From positions 1 through 64,000 of the forward strand of contig NZ_JALNUI010000012.1 of assembly GCF_026544205.1 (NCBI RefSeq): a stretch of 64,000 nt of DNA. Direction: 5' to 3'. Shown piece after piece: positions 41,419-51,201 of this stretch (positions are counted from its first letter, which is position 1; the number at the start of each line of letters is the position of its first letter). Both the position numbers and the translations under genes were made by a program. Source of the stretch: Curtobacterium sp. GC_Cur_3 (GTDB lineage Bacteria; Actinomycetota; Actinomycetes; Actinomycetales; Microbacteriaceae). The notes beneath the pieces are model-generated. The model ran no database searches, was not told where the DNA came from, and saw only the letters and a list, made by a program, of their open reading frames with translations.

Positions 41419-43086
41419 TCAGTGCCGCACAGGATCGACGACCGCGGACTCCTCGACCTCGCGGACGTCGTCCGCGGTGCGCAGGATCTCCTCCCGCGGG
41501 GACGCCGAGTTGATCGCCCAGTAGTAGACGATGACCGAGAACACGGCGACCACGACGATGTCGATCCAGAGCGGGAACACCGGGTGCGTGAGCGGCCCGA
41601 AGTCGCTCAGGAACACGATGAGGCCCATGCCGACCAGGTAGGGCAACAGCCACTGCGCCGCCTTCCAGTCCCACCGCGGGCGGACGCTGGTCTGTCCGCG
41701 GAACACGTTGTTCGCGATGATCACGACGGCGCCGATCAGGATCGCGACGCCGAGCTTCCAGTCGGTGTCCCATCCCGTCCACAGGATGATGAGGTTGGCG
41801 ACGATGAACGCGAGCGGGGAGAGCACCGCAGCCGCGGGCATCCGGTACGGGCGCTCGACCTCGGGGATGCGCTTCCGGAAGGCGCCGAGTGCGAGCGGCG
41901 CCCCGGCGTACATGAGCACCGACGCACTCGTGATGAGGCTCACGAGGCCCTGCCACGACGGGAACGGGGCGAAGCACGCGCAGCCGACGACGAACGCGGT
42001 GATGAGCCCGACCCACGGCACGCCGGCCTTCGTCGTCCACTCGAACGCCTTCGGGAAGTACCCGTTGCGGCTGAGGCCGTAGGAGATGCGCGACGTCGCG
42101 GTGACGTAGATCAGGCCGGTGCCCGCCGGGGAGATGATCGCGTCGATGAAGATCACGACGGCCAGCCAGGTCAGCCCGGCCGCCATCGCGATGTCGGCGA
42201 ACGGACCGGTGTACTTCGTGAAGTCCGCCGTCGCCCACGAGCCCTGGATCGCGTCGGAGCGCAGGACGCCGAGGAAGACGACCTGCAGCAGCAGGTAGAT
42301 GACCAGGCCGATGACGACCGAGCCGATGACAGCGCGAGGGATGTCGCGCTTGGGGTTCTTCGCCTCGCCGGCGAGCTGGTCCGCCTGCTCGAAGCCGAGG
42401 AACGCGAAGATGATGCCGGACGTGGAGACCGCCGCGAGAACGCCCTTCGCACCCTGCGGCATGAAGCCGTCCGCCGCGGTGAAGTTCGAGCCGTGGAACC
42501 CGCTGAAGGCCAGCACGATGATGACCAGCAGGGGGATGGCGACCTTCCACCAGGTCGCCGCCGAGTTCGTGTTCGCGAGGATCTTCACGCTCAGCAGGTT
42601 GATCACCGTGACGACCGCCATGAGCACCACCGCCACCGCGATGCCCGCACCGGTGAGCAGCTGCTGGGTCTCACCGTCCACCGTGGTGGTGTGCAGCCAC
42701 GGGTGTGCGAACTGCCAGTGCTGCGCGTACTTGATCATCGCCTCGACCTCGATCGGGGCGACCGTGACCGACTGCAGCCACGAGAACCAGCCGAAGGAGG
42801 CTCCGGCGACGCCACCGAACGCGATGTGCGGGAAGCGGGCCGTGCCGCCGGCGATGGGGAACATGCCACCGAGCTCGGCGTGCACGAGCGCCAGCACGAG
42901 GATCGCGACGCCACCGATCAGCCACGAGATGATCGCGGCGGGTCCGGCGGTCTTCAGGGCCTCCTGTGACCCGAACAGCCACCCGGACCCGATGATCGAA
43001 CCGGTGGACGCCCAGATGAGTCCGATGAAGCCGACGTTCCGCTTCAGGCCGGAATCCGGAAGCGTCGGTGCGCTCGTTGTTGCCAC
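41419..43086 (-). CDS. APC-superfamily amino acid permease
   Basis: A 555-residue, 12-to-14-helix permease of the APC family. Helix 1 has the substrate-site GSIIGSGWLFG, and FLGFEQADQLAGEAKNPKRDIPRAV is the conserved loop after helix 6. It should take up an amino acid or related amine; the sequence does not say which. GTG 43086 was chosen since AGGAG lies five bases upstream; a GTG at 43110 would fall inside a strong hairpin. A perfect 16-bp stem precedes the ribosome-binding site. The gene is convergent with the monooxygenase gene. Confidence 0.85.
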   Translation of the reverse strand: MATTSAPTLPDSGLKRNVGFIGLIWASTGSIIGSGWLFGSQEALKTAGPAAIISWLIGGVAILVLALVHAELGGMFPIAGGTARFPHIAFGGVAGASFGWFSWLQSVTVAPIEVEAMIKYAQHWQFAHPWLHTTTVDGETQQLLTGAGIAVAVVLMAVVTVINLLSVKILANTNSAATWWKVAIPLLVIIVLAFSGFHGSNFTAADGFMPQGAKGVLAAVSTSGIIFAFLGFEQADQLAGEAKNPKRDIPRAVIGSVVIGLVIYLLLQVVFLGVLRSDAIQGSWATADFTKYTGPFADIAMAAGLTWLAVVIFIDAIISPAGTGLIYVTATSRISYGLSRNGYFPKAFEWTTKAGVPWVGLITAFVVGCACFAPFPSWQGLVSLITSASVLMYAGAPLALGAFRKRIPEVERPYRMPAAAVLSPLAFIVANLIILWTGWDTDWKLGVAILIGAVVIIANNVFRGQTSVRPRWDWKAAQWLLPYLVGMGLIVFLSDFGPLTHPVFPLWIDIVVVAVFSVIVYYWAINSASPREEILRTADDVREVEESAVVDPVRH

Positions 43087-43100
43087 GGTTGCTCCTGTCG

Positions 43101-43138
43101 AGTCGAACACGACCCCGTTCGGGGGGTCGTGTTCGACT
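43101..43138 (-). promoter_or_regulatory. Perfect 16-bp hairpin in the permease 5' leader
   Basis: Arms AGTCGAACACGACCCC (43101-43116) and its exact complement (43123-43138) around a six-base loop. On the mRNA it ends four bases before AGGAG of the permease. There is no T-run. It could be an mRNA-stability hairpin, an attenuator or a site for a regulator. Confidence 0.7.
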
Positions 43139-43169
43139 CTGGCACCGTGCGGCGACTTGGGACGGATTG

Positions 43170-43185
43170 TTCACATGACTGAAAC
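43170..43185. promoter_or_regulatory. Possible GlnR-type half-site pair upstream of the permease
   Basis: TTCAC (43170-43174), six bases, GAAAC (43181-43185) fits the gTnAc-N6-GaAAc pattern of GlnR boxes. Only one a/b pair is present and the promoter is not located, so this is tentative. Confidence 0.25.
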
Positions 43186-43209
43186 ACCAGTCCTGTATAA
43201 CCCTTCAGG

Positions 43210-44073
43210 CTACTTCTTGGACTTCTTCTTCTTGTCGTCCTTCTTCGAGGACTTCTTCTCGTCCTTCTTCTTCGACGACTTCTTCTCGTCGTCCTTCTTC
43301 TTGGACGACTTCTTCTTCGACGACTGCTCCTCGTCGTCCTGCTTCTTCGACTTCTTCGACTTCTTCGTCGTCTTGCCGTCCTCGTCCTCAGCTGCCTCAG
43401 CTGCCTCAGCTGCCTCGGGTGCCTCGGGCACGGGCTGCACGGCGGGGACGGTCGGTACCACGGGCTCGCTCGGCTCGATTCCGTCGACCGGCTCGACGAC
43501 CACGGCGGACCCGGTGTCCTCGAGCACGTCCACGGGCTGCTCGGTCAGCTCGGAGGCGAGTGCGTCCTCGACCCGCTCCACGGTGAGCTCGGCGGCGTCC
43601 TCGGCGAGTCGGACGAGGGCCTGCGCGGCACGGAGGCGCGTGGTGCTCTTGCGGGCCAGCACGTCGGCCCGGGCGCCCTCGAGGAACGTCCGCAGCGAGC
43701 GCTCGACGGCCGAACGACCTCGGGGAGCCGAGCGGTCCAGCCGGTCGATCTCGCCCGCGACCCCGGCGACGTCGTCCTCGACGTGCTCGTGCCGGACGGA
43801 CTCGATGAGTGCTGCGACGGTGGCGGCGGCACGCTCGACGGCGGCGCTGCGCTGGTCGAGCACGACGAGCATCTCGAACGTGGAGCCGTACGACACGGTC
43901 TCGAGGCGGACGGGCTCGGCGCCACGGCCGCGGACGACCAGTCGGGCGTCGGGGGTGGGGAGCCAGGCCGTCAACGCGGCGACGGTGGCGACCGACGCGA
44001 CGATGCGCTCGTACTCGGCCAGGCCGACTCGTTCCTGCTCTCGCAGCCGGACTCGGATCGCGATCTCCTGCAC
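43210..44073 (-). CDS. Hypothetical protein with long Lys/Ser/Asp tail
   Basis: A 287-residue protein of no recognised family. GTG 44073 follows GGAAGG by seven bases. Residues about 1-180 form a soluble alpha/beta domain (QEIAIRVRLREQERVGLAEYERI, TPDARLVVRGRGAEPVRLETVSYGSTFEMLVVLD), then an acidic Val/Glu/Pro/Ala linker with EAPEAAEAAEAAEDED, and a 50-residue tail made almost only of Lys, Ser and Asp in repeats such as KKSSKKKDDEKKSSKKKDE. Such tails bind nucleic acid or acidic polymers. It lies downstream of ssrA on the same strand, but beyond a strong terminator, so is probably separate. Confidence 0.65.
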   Translation of the reverse strand: MQEIAIRVRLREQERVGLAEYERIVASVATVAALTAWLPTPDARLVVRGRGAEPVRLETVSYGSTFEMLVVLDQRSAAVERAAATVAALIESVRHEHVEDDVAGVAGEIDRLDRSAPRGRSAVERSLRTFLEGARADVLARKSTTRLRAAQALVRLAEDAAELTVERVEDALASELTEQPVDVLEDTGSAVVVEPVDGIEPSEPVVPTVPAVQPVPEAPEAAEAAEAAEDEDGKTTKKSKKSKKQDDEEQSSKKKSSKKKDDEKKSSKKKDEKKSSKKDDKKKKSKK

Positions 44074-44154
44074 AGCGGGACCTTCCACTCGGGTTCGGCA
44101 CGGGTGTCCACCCGCGCCTGCCCCGGAGCGTAGTCCTCGAGCGTGCACGAACAG

Positions 44155-44196
44155 CGAACGCCCCGGCGGTGTCCTTCGACACCGCCGGGGCGTTCG
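44155..44196 (-). terminator. Strong terminator of ssrA
   Basis: A 19-bp perfect stem (44155-44173 with 44178-44196) and a four-base loop, about 50 bp beyond the 3' end of tmRNA. It separates ssrA from the Lys-tailed protein gene. Confidence 0.82.
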
Positions 44197-44244
44197 GTCC
44201 TGATCGCTCAGGCCACGTGTGACAGCAGCTGCGCCGCTCGGCGA

Positions 44245-44622
44245 TGGTGGAGATGGGGGGAATCGAACCCCCGTCCATCGCTGCAATTCGACGTCTTCTA
44301 CGGGCGTATCCGGATGATTCGTTCTGCTCGGCCCCGTCCTTTGCTACCGGCTTCTAGGACGACGGGCCCAGTCTCAGTGCAAGTCCCGCACGGCCCTGAG
44401 GCGCAACCGTGCAGCAAGTCCTCTGGATGACGCCGGAACTCAGGTTAGAAGACGATCACCTGGCCGACGGACTTCATGTGCTGGGCTGCTTACGCAGCGA
44501 GAGCGAAGTCAGTGCGCTTGGAATTGGCACTTGTTGTTTTCCACGGATCGTTGACGAGATGACCGTGGATCCTCGGCCCGCTTCCCGTCGGCACACAGGC
44601 AATGTCGAAACCGATCATCCCC
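44245..44622 (-). ncRNA. ssrA: tmRNA (transfer-messenger RNA)
   Basis: About 378 nt. The 5' end GGGGATG (44622-44616) pairs with CATCTCC before the encoded 3' ACCA (44248-44245), forming the tRNA-like acceptor stem. The T-arm GGGGGTTCGATTCCCCC is intact (about 44256-44274), and the D-loop-like GATCGGTTTCGAC follows the 5' end. The tag frame at 44528-44490 reads ANSKRTDFALAA then TAA, ending in the ALAA degron read by ClpXP-type proteases. tmRNA with SmpB frees stalled ribosomes. smpB lies just upstream on the same strand, in the standard order. Confidence 0.96.
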
Positions 44623-44717
44623 GTACGGGCCGAGCAGCGAGCCGCTGTCACACTGTGGAGTTGTTGTGCCTGTTTCCGCAGGCAGCTGTTCAGTCTACCG
44701 AGGAACGGCTGACACCG

Positions 44718-45194
44718 CTACTCGCCGACGCGGTTCTTCGTCCGCATGGCCCGCTCGGCCTCGCGCTTGTCGGTCTTCTCGCGCATGGCCTGGCGCTTGT
44801 CGAACTCGCGCTTGCCCTTGGCCACGGCGATCTCGACCTTGGCGCGGCCGTCGTGGAAGTAGATCTGCAGCGGCACGAGGGTGTAGCCACCCTGCGCCGT
44901 CTTGTGCGAGATCTTCACGATCTCCTGCTTGTGCAGGAGCAGCTTGCGCTTGCGCCGCGGGGCGTGGTTGTTCCAGGTGCCCTCGGTGTACTCGGGGATG
45001 TGCACGGCGTCGAGCCAGGCTTCTCCCCCGTCCACGAAGGCGTAGCCGTCCACGAGCGACGCCCGGCCCTCACGCAGGGACTTGACCTCGGTGCCTGAGA
45101 GCACCATGCCGGCCTCGTACGTCGACTCGATCAGGTAGTCGTGGCGCGCTCGACGATTCGTCGCCACGATCTTCTCGCCGCGTTCCTTCGCCAT
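44718..45194 (-). CDS. smpB: SsrA-binding protein SmpB
   Basis: A 158-residue SmpB, an OB-fold protein that binds the tRNA-like part of tmRNA and enters the empty decoding centre. Landmarks are [29 protein letters not shown] (13-41), the [14 protein letters not shown] region, and the basic C-terminal tail that becomes a helix in the mRNA channel. GAGAGGAG precedes the ATG. It follows ftsX on the same strand with 57 bp between, and ssrA comes next. Confidence 0.95.
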   Translation of the reverse strand: MAKERGEKIVATNRRARHDYLIESTYEAGMVLSGTEVKSLREGRASLVDGYAFVDGGEAWLDAVHIPEYTEGTWNNHAPRRKRKLLLHKQEIVKISHKTAQGGYTLVPLQIYFHDGRAKVEIAVAKGKREFDKRQAMREKTDKREAERAMRTKNRVGE

Positions 45195-45251
45195 GCGCGT
45201 CTCCTCTCGACCGTTCGCTGCGGGTGCGCAGCCCCACAGTCTATCGGACGA

Positions 45252-46162
45252 TCAGACCTTCAGGTAGCGGCGGATGGCGATCGACGCCGACACCGCCGCC
45301 AGGACCACGCCGATGACGATCACCGCCGGGACGACCACGGCCGCGTCGCTCATGCCGATGAACGCGACACCGCTGAACCGCTTGGTGAGGTAGTTGCGGA
45401 CGAAGAACCACACGACCGCGGTGATCGCACCACCGGCCAGCACGGCACCGATGGCCGCGGCGATCACGCCCTCGAGCACGAACGGCGTCTGGATGAACCG
45501 GTTGGACGCCCCCACCAGACGCATGATCCCGAGCTCCCGTCTCCGCGAGAACGCGGACAGGCGGATCGTCGTGGCGATGAGCAGCACGGCGGCGATGAGC
45601 ATCAGCGCCGCGATGCCGATGGCCGTGTACGACGACGCGTTCAGCAGGTTGAAGATCGGTTGGAGGTACCCGCGTTGGTCCATGACGCTCTGGACGCCAG
45701 CGACCTTCGATAGGCTCTCCTGCAGCACGTCCGCCTGCGACGGGTTCTTCAGGTTCACCCAGAAGGTCTCGTTGAGGTACTCGGGCTTGACGAACTCCGT
45801 GGTCGGCGCGTCCTTGAACTGCTGCTTGAAGCGGACGTACGCCTGCTGCTGGTCCTGGAAGTACGTCTTCTCGATGTACGGCGCCAGCGTCGGGCCCTTG
45901 AGCTGTTCCTCGACCTGCTTGCGCTGGTCCTCGGTGGCCTTCGCCCCGGTGCAGTTGCCGGTGGTGTCGGTGTCGGTGCACAGGTAGACGGCGACCTGGG
46001 CACGGTCGTACCAGTACCCCTTCATCTGGTTGATCTGCATCTGCAGCAGGATCGCGGTGCCGACGAAGGTCAGCGAGATGAACGTGACGAGGACGACCGA
46101 GACGACCATCGAGGCGTTGCGGCGGAGGCCGGAACCGACCTCGCCCATGACGAGTCCGAGCC

Positions 46163-46166
<4 letters not shown>
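45252..46166 (-). CDS. ftsX: Cell-division ABC transporter permease FtsX
   Basis: A 304-residue FtsX with four helices: one near the N-terminus (about 22-42), an extracytoplasmic domain of about 130 residues (containing Cys in [16 protein letters not shown], a likely disulfide), and three helices in the C-terminal half around 175-300 with [26 protein letters not shown]. FtsEX is recruited to the divisome and activates peptidoglycan hydrolases such as RipC through the extracellular loop. The start overlaps the stop of ftsE by ATGA. Confidence 0.93.
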
Positions 46167-46921
<755 letters not shown>

Positions 46922-46972
46922 GACCGGATCAGGGTAGGTCGCCTGGCTCGGAATGACCGCCAGGCGCGCGGC

Positions 46973-48082
46973 TCAGGACTCGACGGACTGCTTGCGCCAG
47001 CGGATGCCGGCGTTGATGAAGCCGTCCAGGTCGCCGTCGAACACGGCTGAGGGGTTGTTCACCTCGTGCTCGGTCCTGAGGTCCTTGACCATCTGGTACG
47101 GCGCCAGGACGTAGGAGCGGATCTGGTCGCCCCAGCTCGCCGTGATGTTCCCGGCGAGCTCCTTCTTCTTCGCGTTCTCCTCTTCCTTCTTCAGGAGCAG
47201 GAGTCGCGACTGGAGCACGCGCATGGCCGCAGCACGGTTCTGGATCTGCGACTTCTCGTTCTGCATCGACACCACGGTGCCGGTGGGGATGTGCGTGAGG
47301 CGCACCGCCGAGTCCGTCGTGTTGACGGACTGGCCACCGGGTCCCGACGAGCGGAAGACGTCGACGCGGATGTCGTTCTCGGGGATGTCGATGACGGCGG
47401 TCTCCGGCATCAGCGGGATTACCTCCACCGCGGCGAACGACGTCTGCCGCTTGCCCGCGGCGCCGAACGGCGACATCCGGACCAGGCGGTGCGTGCCGGC
47501 CTCCACCGACAGGGTGCCGAAGGCGTGCGGGGCGTCGACCTCGAACGTGGCGGACTTGATGCCCGCTTCCTCGGCGTAGGAGGTGTCCATCACGGTGGCC
47601 TTGTAGCCGTGCTGTTCGGCGTACCGCAGGTACATGCGCATGAGCATCTCGGCGAAGTCGGCGGCGTCGACGCCACCGGCCCCGGCACGGATGGTGATGA
47701 CCGCGGGGCGGTCGTCGTACTCGCCGTCGAGGAGCGTCTGCACCTCGAGCTCGCCCATCGTCTTCGTGATCGCCTTGAGCTCCGAGGCGGCCTCGTCGGC
47801 GGACTCCTGGTCGTCGCCCTCGTTCGCCATCTCGACCAGGACCTCGAGGTCGTCGATGCGCGACTGCGTGTCGGTGATCTTCTTCAGCGCCGACTGCCGG
47901 TGCGAGAGCGCGCTCGTCACCTGCTGCGCGTGGTCGACGTCGTCCCAGAGGTCCTGGGCCCCGGCCTGCTCGCTGAGGTCGGCGATCTCGCGCTGCAGGC
48001 GGTCGACGTCGACCACCGAGCGGATGTTGCCGAAGGTCTCTCGGAGGGCGGAGAGCTGCTCGGTGTAGTCCAGTTCGACCAT
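46973..48082 (-). CDS. prfB: Peptide chain release factor 2
   Basis: A 369-residue RF2 that reads UGA and UAA stop codons. It has the SPF recognition tripeptide ([12 protein letters not shown]) and the catalytic GGQ in [19 protein letters not shown] searched the early coding region for the in-frame UGA and the programmed +1 frameshift of many RF2 genes; none is present, as expected for actinobacteria. The ATG at 48082 lies eight bases after TAGGAT on the minus strand, implying a leaderless mRNA. It heads the prfB-ftsE-ftsX-smpB-ssrA block. Confidence 0.94.
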   Translation of the reverse strand: MVELDYTEQLSALRETFGNIRSVVDVDRLQREIADLSEQAGAQDLWDDVDHAQQVTSALSHRQSALKKITDTQSRIDDLEVLVEMANEGDDQESADEAASELKAITKTMGELEVQTLLDGEYDDRPAVITIRAGAGGVDAADFAEMLMRMYLRYAEQHGYKATVMDTSYAEEAGIKSATFEVDAPHAFGTLSVEAGTHRLVRMSPFGAAGKRQTSFAAVEVIPLMPETAVIDIPENDIRVDVFRSSGPGGQSVNTTDSAVRLTHIPTGTVVSMQNEKSQIQNRAAAMRVLQSRLLLLKKEEENAKKKELAGNITASWGDQIRSYVLAPYQMVKDLRTEHEVNNPSAVFDGDLDGFINAGIRWRKQSVES

Positions 48083-48194
48083 GGTCCCCGATCCTACCGG
48101 CGCGGCCAGGACACGGCCGACCGGGAGGCTCGGCGCGGCCCCGCCTCGCCCGTCACGTCGGCGCACGGTCCGCCGGGCGTGGCCCGGCGGTCCG

Positions 48195-49811
48195 TCAACC
48201 GGCTCGGGAGATGCTCACCCACGCGACCTGCACGTCACCGGCAGCGTCCTTCGGCGGCTTCTGCGGGGACATCGTCGCCGCCTGCAGGACGAGGTGCAGC
48301 GGCTTCTTCGGGAGGTTCTGCGTCGTGGAGCTCACGCTCACGCCGTCGACGAGGAAGTTCAGCTTCGTCGGCGTCCACTCGATCGTGTAGGTGTGCCATG
48401 CCGTGAACGTCGTGCCGAGGTCCCGGTGCAGGCAGTTCGCGGCCGGGTTTCCCGGGCAGTGGTTCGAGAGCGTGACGTTGCCGTCGAGGGCACCCTCCGG
48501 GAAGTCGACCTCGCCGTCCTCCCACGTGTTCGTGTCCGACCACAGGAGCCCGGCGAGCCCGTACCCCTGGACGGCGTCCGCACGGAGCCGGATGTCGTAC
48601 CGGCCACTGGTCTGTCCGCCCCACCGGCCGTCGACGAGCGGGATGAACGCGGCGCCGGTGGGCTGCCCGGACGCGTCGGTGTGCATGTGCATGTCGAGCG
48701 TCCCGTCGGCCACGGACATGGCGGACTGTCGGTACATGCCGACGCCGCTCGTGTCGTTGAAGCCGTCGTAGGCGACGAAGCGGTCCCCGTAGTCCTTCGC
48801 GAACGCCCCGGAGGCCGCCGGTGTCGTGAAGTCCTCACCGAAGATGCGCGTCCACCCCGACGCTGCCGCCGGCATCGCGCCGCCGTCCTGCTGGTCGGAC
48901 CCCGCGGTGCTGTCCGGGGTCGTCGGCCGGGAGGGCACGGGCGACGTCGTCGGCTGGGTCGTCGGCTGGGTCGTCGGCTGGGGCGTGGGCTGCGGCGCCG
49001 GCGCGGTCGCGGGCAGTGCTGCCGGGATCGTGGCCGTCCGGCACCCGAGCTGCCGGTCGGATCCGCTGCCGACGTTCACCGCGACGACGCACACCGACTG
49101 CGCGCCGGTCTTCGCCGTCGCGAGCGCGGTGGCGAAGCCGTGGGTCCCCGTGACCCCGCGGGCGCGGTTCACGTCACCCCGGGCGACGTCCGTGTGCACG
49201 GTCCCGATCCTGGTGCCGCCGACGGTGACCGCGACGTCCACGGAGGCGGACGAGGTGTCCGGGTCGAGTGCCCACCCGCGGACGGTCACCGTGCCCGCGC
49301 TGGCGGCGACGCCGTCGAACGAGCCGACCGGGGACGGGTCCCCGACGGTGACGGTCCGGCACCCCAGCGCGACGTCCTTCCCACGGGTCAGGCTGAGCGC
49401 GGTGACGCAGACCGACTGCTTGCCGTACTTCGTGGCGACGACGGAGCCGCTGTACCCGTGGTTCCCGCGCACGCCCAGGCGGCGGTTCACGTCGGCACGG
49501 GCCGTCGCGGCGGGCACGGTGCCGGCGACGCTGCCCCCGACGGTGACGCGGACGCTCGTGGACGCGGTCGACTTCGCCCGGTCGACTGCCCACCCGCGGA
49601 CCGTGACCGTGCCGAGGCCGGCGCTGACGGCGTCGATCGAGCCCGTCGTCGTCGCGCTCGCGGCGAACACCGGGGACGCGCTGAGCGTCGCGGCGACGAT
49701 CGCCGACACGGTGACGGCGACGGCGAGACGTCGGCGTGCGTGTCCGCGGACGACGACCGTCCCGACACCCGCTCGTCCCCGCACCGCACCGGTGTTCGTC
49801 TGCTTGTCCAT
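48195..49811 (-). CDS. Secreted GH16 beta-glucanase-like enzyme with two N-terminal repeats
   Basis: A 538-residue exported protein. A signal sequence (about 26-51, ending PVFA-AS) is followed by two homologous repeats of about 105 residues (each with GTVTVRGWA-x-D, DVNRxxGVxGxHG and a Cys pair in QSVCV and LGCRT), a Pro/Thr/Gln linker and a C-terminal GH16 jelly roll (about 310-538). The catalytic ExDxxE reads EVDFPE: Glu434, Asp436, Glu439. GH16 enzymes cleave beta-1,3, mixed-linkage or other beta-glucans and galactans, so the target may be plant or fungal glucan. The repeats are not a domain I recognise. Start at ATG 49811. Confidence 0.82.
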   Translation of the reverse strand: MDKQTNTGAVRGRAGVGTVVVRGHARRRLAVAVTVSAIVAATLSASPVFAASATTTGSIDAVSAGLGTVTVRGWAVDRAKSTASTSVRVTVGGSVAGTVPAATARADVNRRLGVRGNHGYSGSVVATKYGKQSVCVTALSLTRGKDVALGCRTVTVGDPSPVGSFDGVAASAGTVTVRGWALDPDTSSASVDVAVTVGGTRIGTVHTDVARGDVNRARGVTGTHGFATALATAKTGAQSVCVVAVNVGSGSDRQLGCRTATIPAALPATAPAPQPTPQPTTQPTTQPTTSPVPSRPTTPDSTAGSDQQDGGAMPAAASGWTRIFGEDFTTPAASGAFAKDYGDRFVAYDGFNDTSGVGMYRQSAMSVADGTLDMHMHTDASGQPTGAAFIPLVDGRWGGQTSGRYDIRLRADAVQGYGLAGLLWSDTNTWEDGEVDFPEGALDGNVTLSNHCPGNPAANCLHRDLGTTFTAWHTYTIEWTPTKLNFLVDGVSVSSTTQNLPKKPLHLVLQAATMSPQKPPKDAAGDVQVAWVSISRAG

Positions 49812-49892
49812 CTGCTGATTCCCTGCCCCTGACCGACCGAAACGATCGGTACTGTACGGGCGCTCGAGCAGGCTCCGACAGCGTTTCGAGCA

Positions 49893-49972
49893 GGTCAGCC
49901 CCGGACTGGGGACAGGGGGGCCAGCGCCGGGCAGGAGTCGGGAGAACCCCTGGTCAGCCCCGAACTGGGGAC
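49893..49972. repeat. Two copies of a GTCAGCCCCGxACTGGGGAC element
   Basis: GGTCAGCCCCGGACTGGGGAC (near 49894) and GGTCAGCCCCGAACTGGGGAC (near 49952) are direct repeats about 58 bp apart in the region between the GH16 start and the cysteine desulfurase stop. Each contains a CCCC/GGGG inverted repeat and could be a pair of operator sites for the GH16 gene. Confidence 0.55.
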
Positions 49973-49978
49973 TGGTGC

Positions 49979-51142
49979 CTAGCGCCCGAGCAGGGGTTCG
50001 CGGGAGGCCATGCCCGCCACGCTCGCCCGCGCCACGGCGTCGGGCAGGGCGGCCAGGAAGGCGTCGACGTCCGCGTCGGTCGAGGTGTGCCCGAGCGTCA
50101 CCCGGAGGGCGCCGCGGGCCTCGTCCTCGGACAGCCCCATGGCGAGCAGCACGTGGGAGGCCTCCGGCACGCCGGCCTGGCACGCGGAGCCGGTCGAGAC
50201 GGCCACCCCGGCGGCGTCGAGGAGGAACAGGAGCGAGTCGCCCTCGCAGCCCGGGAAGGTGAAGTGCGCGTTGCCCGGCAGCCGGTCGACCGGGTCACCG
50301 CGGAGCACGGCGCTGGGCACGGCGTCGAGGACCCCGGCGACCAGCCGGTCTCGGAGGGCCTGGACGTCGGCGTGGGGTGTCGCGGCCGCGACGCCGAACG
50401 CGATCGCCGCCGGGGCGTCCTGCGTGCCGCTCCGCACCTGGCGCTGCTGTCCGCCGCCGTGGATGAGCGGTTCGACCGTGGCGCGGCGACCGAGCACCAG
50501 CGCGCCGATCCCCACCGGTCCCCCGATCTTGTGGGCGGACACGCTCATGGCGTCGAGACCCGAGTCGCGGAACGACACCGGCACCTGGCCGTACGCGGCG
50601 ACGGCGTCGGCGTGCACCGGGACGCCGGCCGCGTGGGCGAGCTCGACGATGCGGGCGACCGGCTGGATCGTGCCGACCTCGTTGTTCGCCCACAGGAACG
50701 TGACCAGGGCGACGTCCGAGGCCGCGGCGAGCCGGGCCTCCAGGCCGTCGAGGTCGAGGTGACCCTGCGCGTCCAGCGGGACCACGTCGACGACGGCGCC
50801 GTCGTGGCGCTCCAGCCAGTCGACCGTGTCGACGGTGGCGTGGTGCTCCCCCGCCGCGACGACGATGCGGGGGCGCGGGTGGTCGACCTGTCGCGCCCAG
50901 AAGAGGCCCTTGACGGCGAGGTTGACGCTCTCGGTGCCGCCGGAGGTGAAGACGACCTCGACGGGTTCGGCGTCGAGGGAGGCGGCAACGCGGGCGCGAC
51001 CGTCCTCGAGCAGCATCTTGGCGCGCTGACCGGCGCTGTGGATCGACGACGGGTTGCCGACCGTGGCGAGGGCGTCGGTGAAGGCGGCGAGCGCCTCGGG
51101 CAGGATCGGCGTCGTCGCTGCGTGGTCGAGGTAGACCGGCAC
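49979..51142 (-). CDS. Cysteine desulfurase (IscS/NifS-like)
   Basis: A 387-residue PLP enzyme taking sulfur from cysteine for Fe-S clusters and tRNA thiolation. It has YLDHAATTP at the N-terminus, His101 (GEHHATVD), Asp179, the Schiff-base Lys205 in SAHKIGGPVGIG and the persulfide Cys321 in STGSACQAG, on the short loop of group I. In many actinobacteria this form lies next to mnmA, the tRNA 2-thiouridylase; here mnmA is not in the window downstream, where GH16 follows instead. GTG 51142 follows GGGAG by seven bases. It is divergent from glgX with 59 bp between starts. Confidence 0.9.
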   Translation of the reverse strand: MPVYLDHAATTPILPEALAAFTDALATVGNPSSIHSAGQRAKMLLEDGRARVAASLDAEPVEVVFTSGGTESVNLAVKGLFWARQVDHPRPRIVVAAGEHHATVDTVDWLERHDGAVVDVVPLDAQGHLDLDGLEARLAAASDVALVTFLWANNEVGTIQPVARIVELAHAAGVPVHADAVAAYGQVPVSFRDSGLDAMSVSAHKIGGPVGIGALVLGRRATVEPLIHGGGQQRQVRSGTQDAPAAIAFGVAAATPHADVQALRDRLVAGVLDAVPSAVLRGDPVDRLPGNAHFTFPGCEGDSLLFLLDAAGVAVSTGSACQAGVPEASHVLLAMGLSEDEARGALRVTLGHTSTDADVDAFLAALPDAVARASVAGMASREPLLGR

Positions 51143-51164
51143 TGGAGGACTCCCTTCGAGAGCG

Positions 51165-51195
51165 TTTTCAGGATACCTGCGTGTCCTCGTACCCT
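51165..51195 (+). promoter_or_regulatory. Promoter of glgX (leaderless)
   Basis: TTTTCA (51165-51170) and TACCCT (51190-51195) form a plausible -35/-10 pair. The GTG at 51202 begins six bases after the -10 box, so the mRNA probably starts at the start codon. The divergent cysteine desulfurase has TATCCT on the minus strand (51175-51170) within the same region. Confidence 0.5.
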
Positions 51196-51201
51196 TGTCG
51201 G

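Noticed and set aside
43051-43078. Sigma-R-type promoter GGAAT...GTT near the permease
   Set aside because: The spacer is 20 bp rather than 18, and it points away from the permease into no plus-strand gene.
44245-44330. tRNA gene suggested by the T-arm and CCA end
   Set aside because: The partner acceptor strand is 370 bases away and the intervening tag frame ANSKRTDFALAA shows it is tmRNA.
47950-48082. Programmed frameshift in prfB
   Set aside because: The reading frame is continuous from the ATG. No in-frame TGA or slippery CTT-TGA is present.
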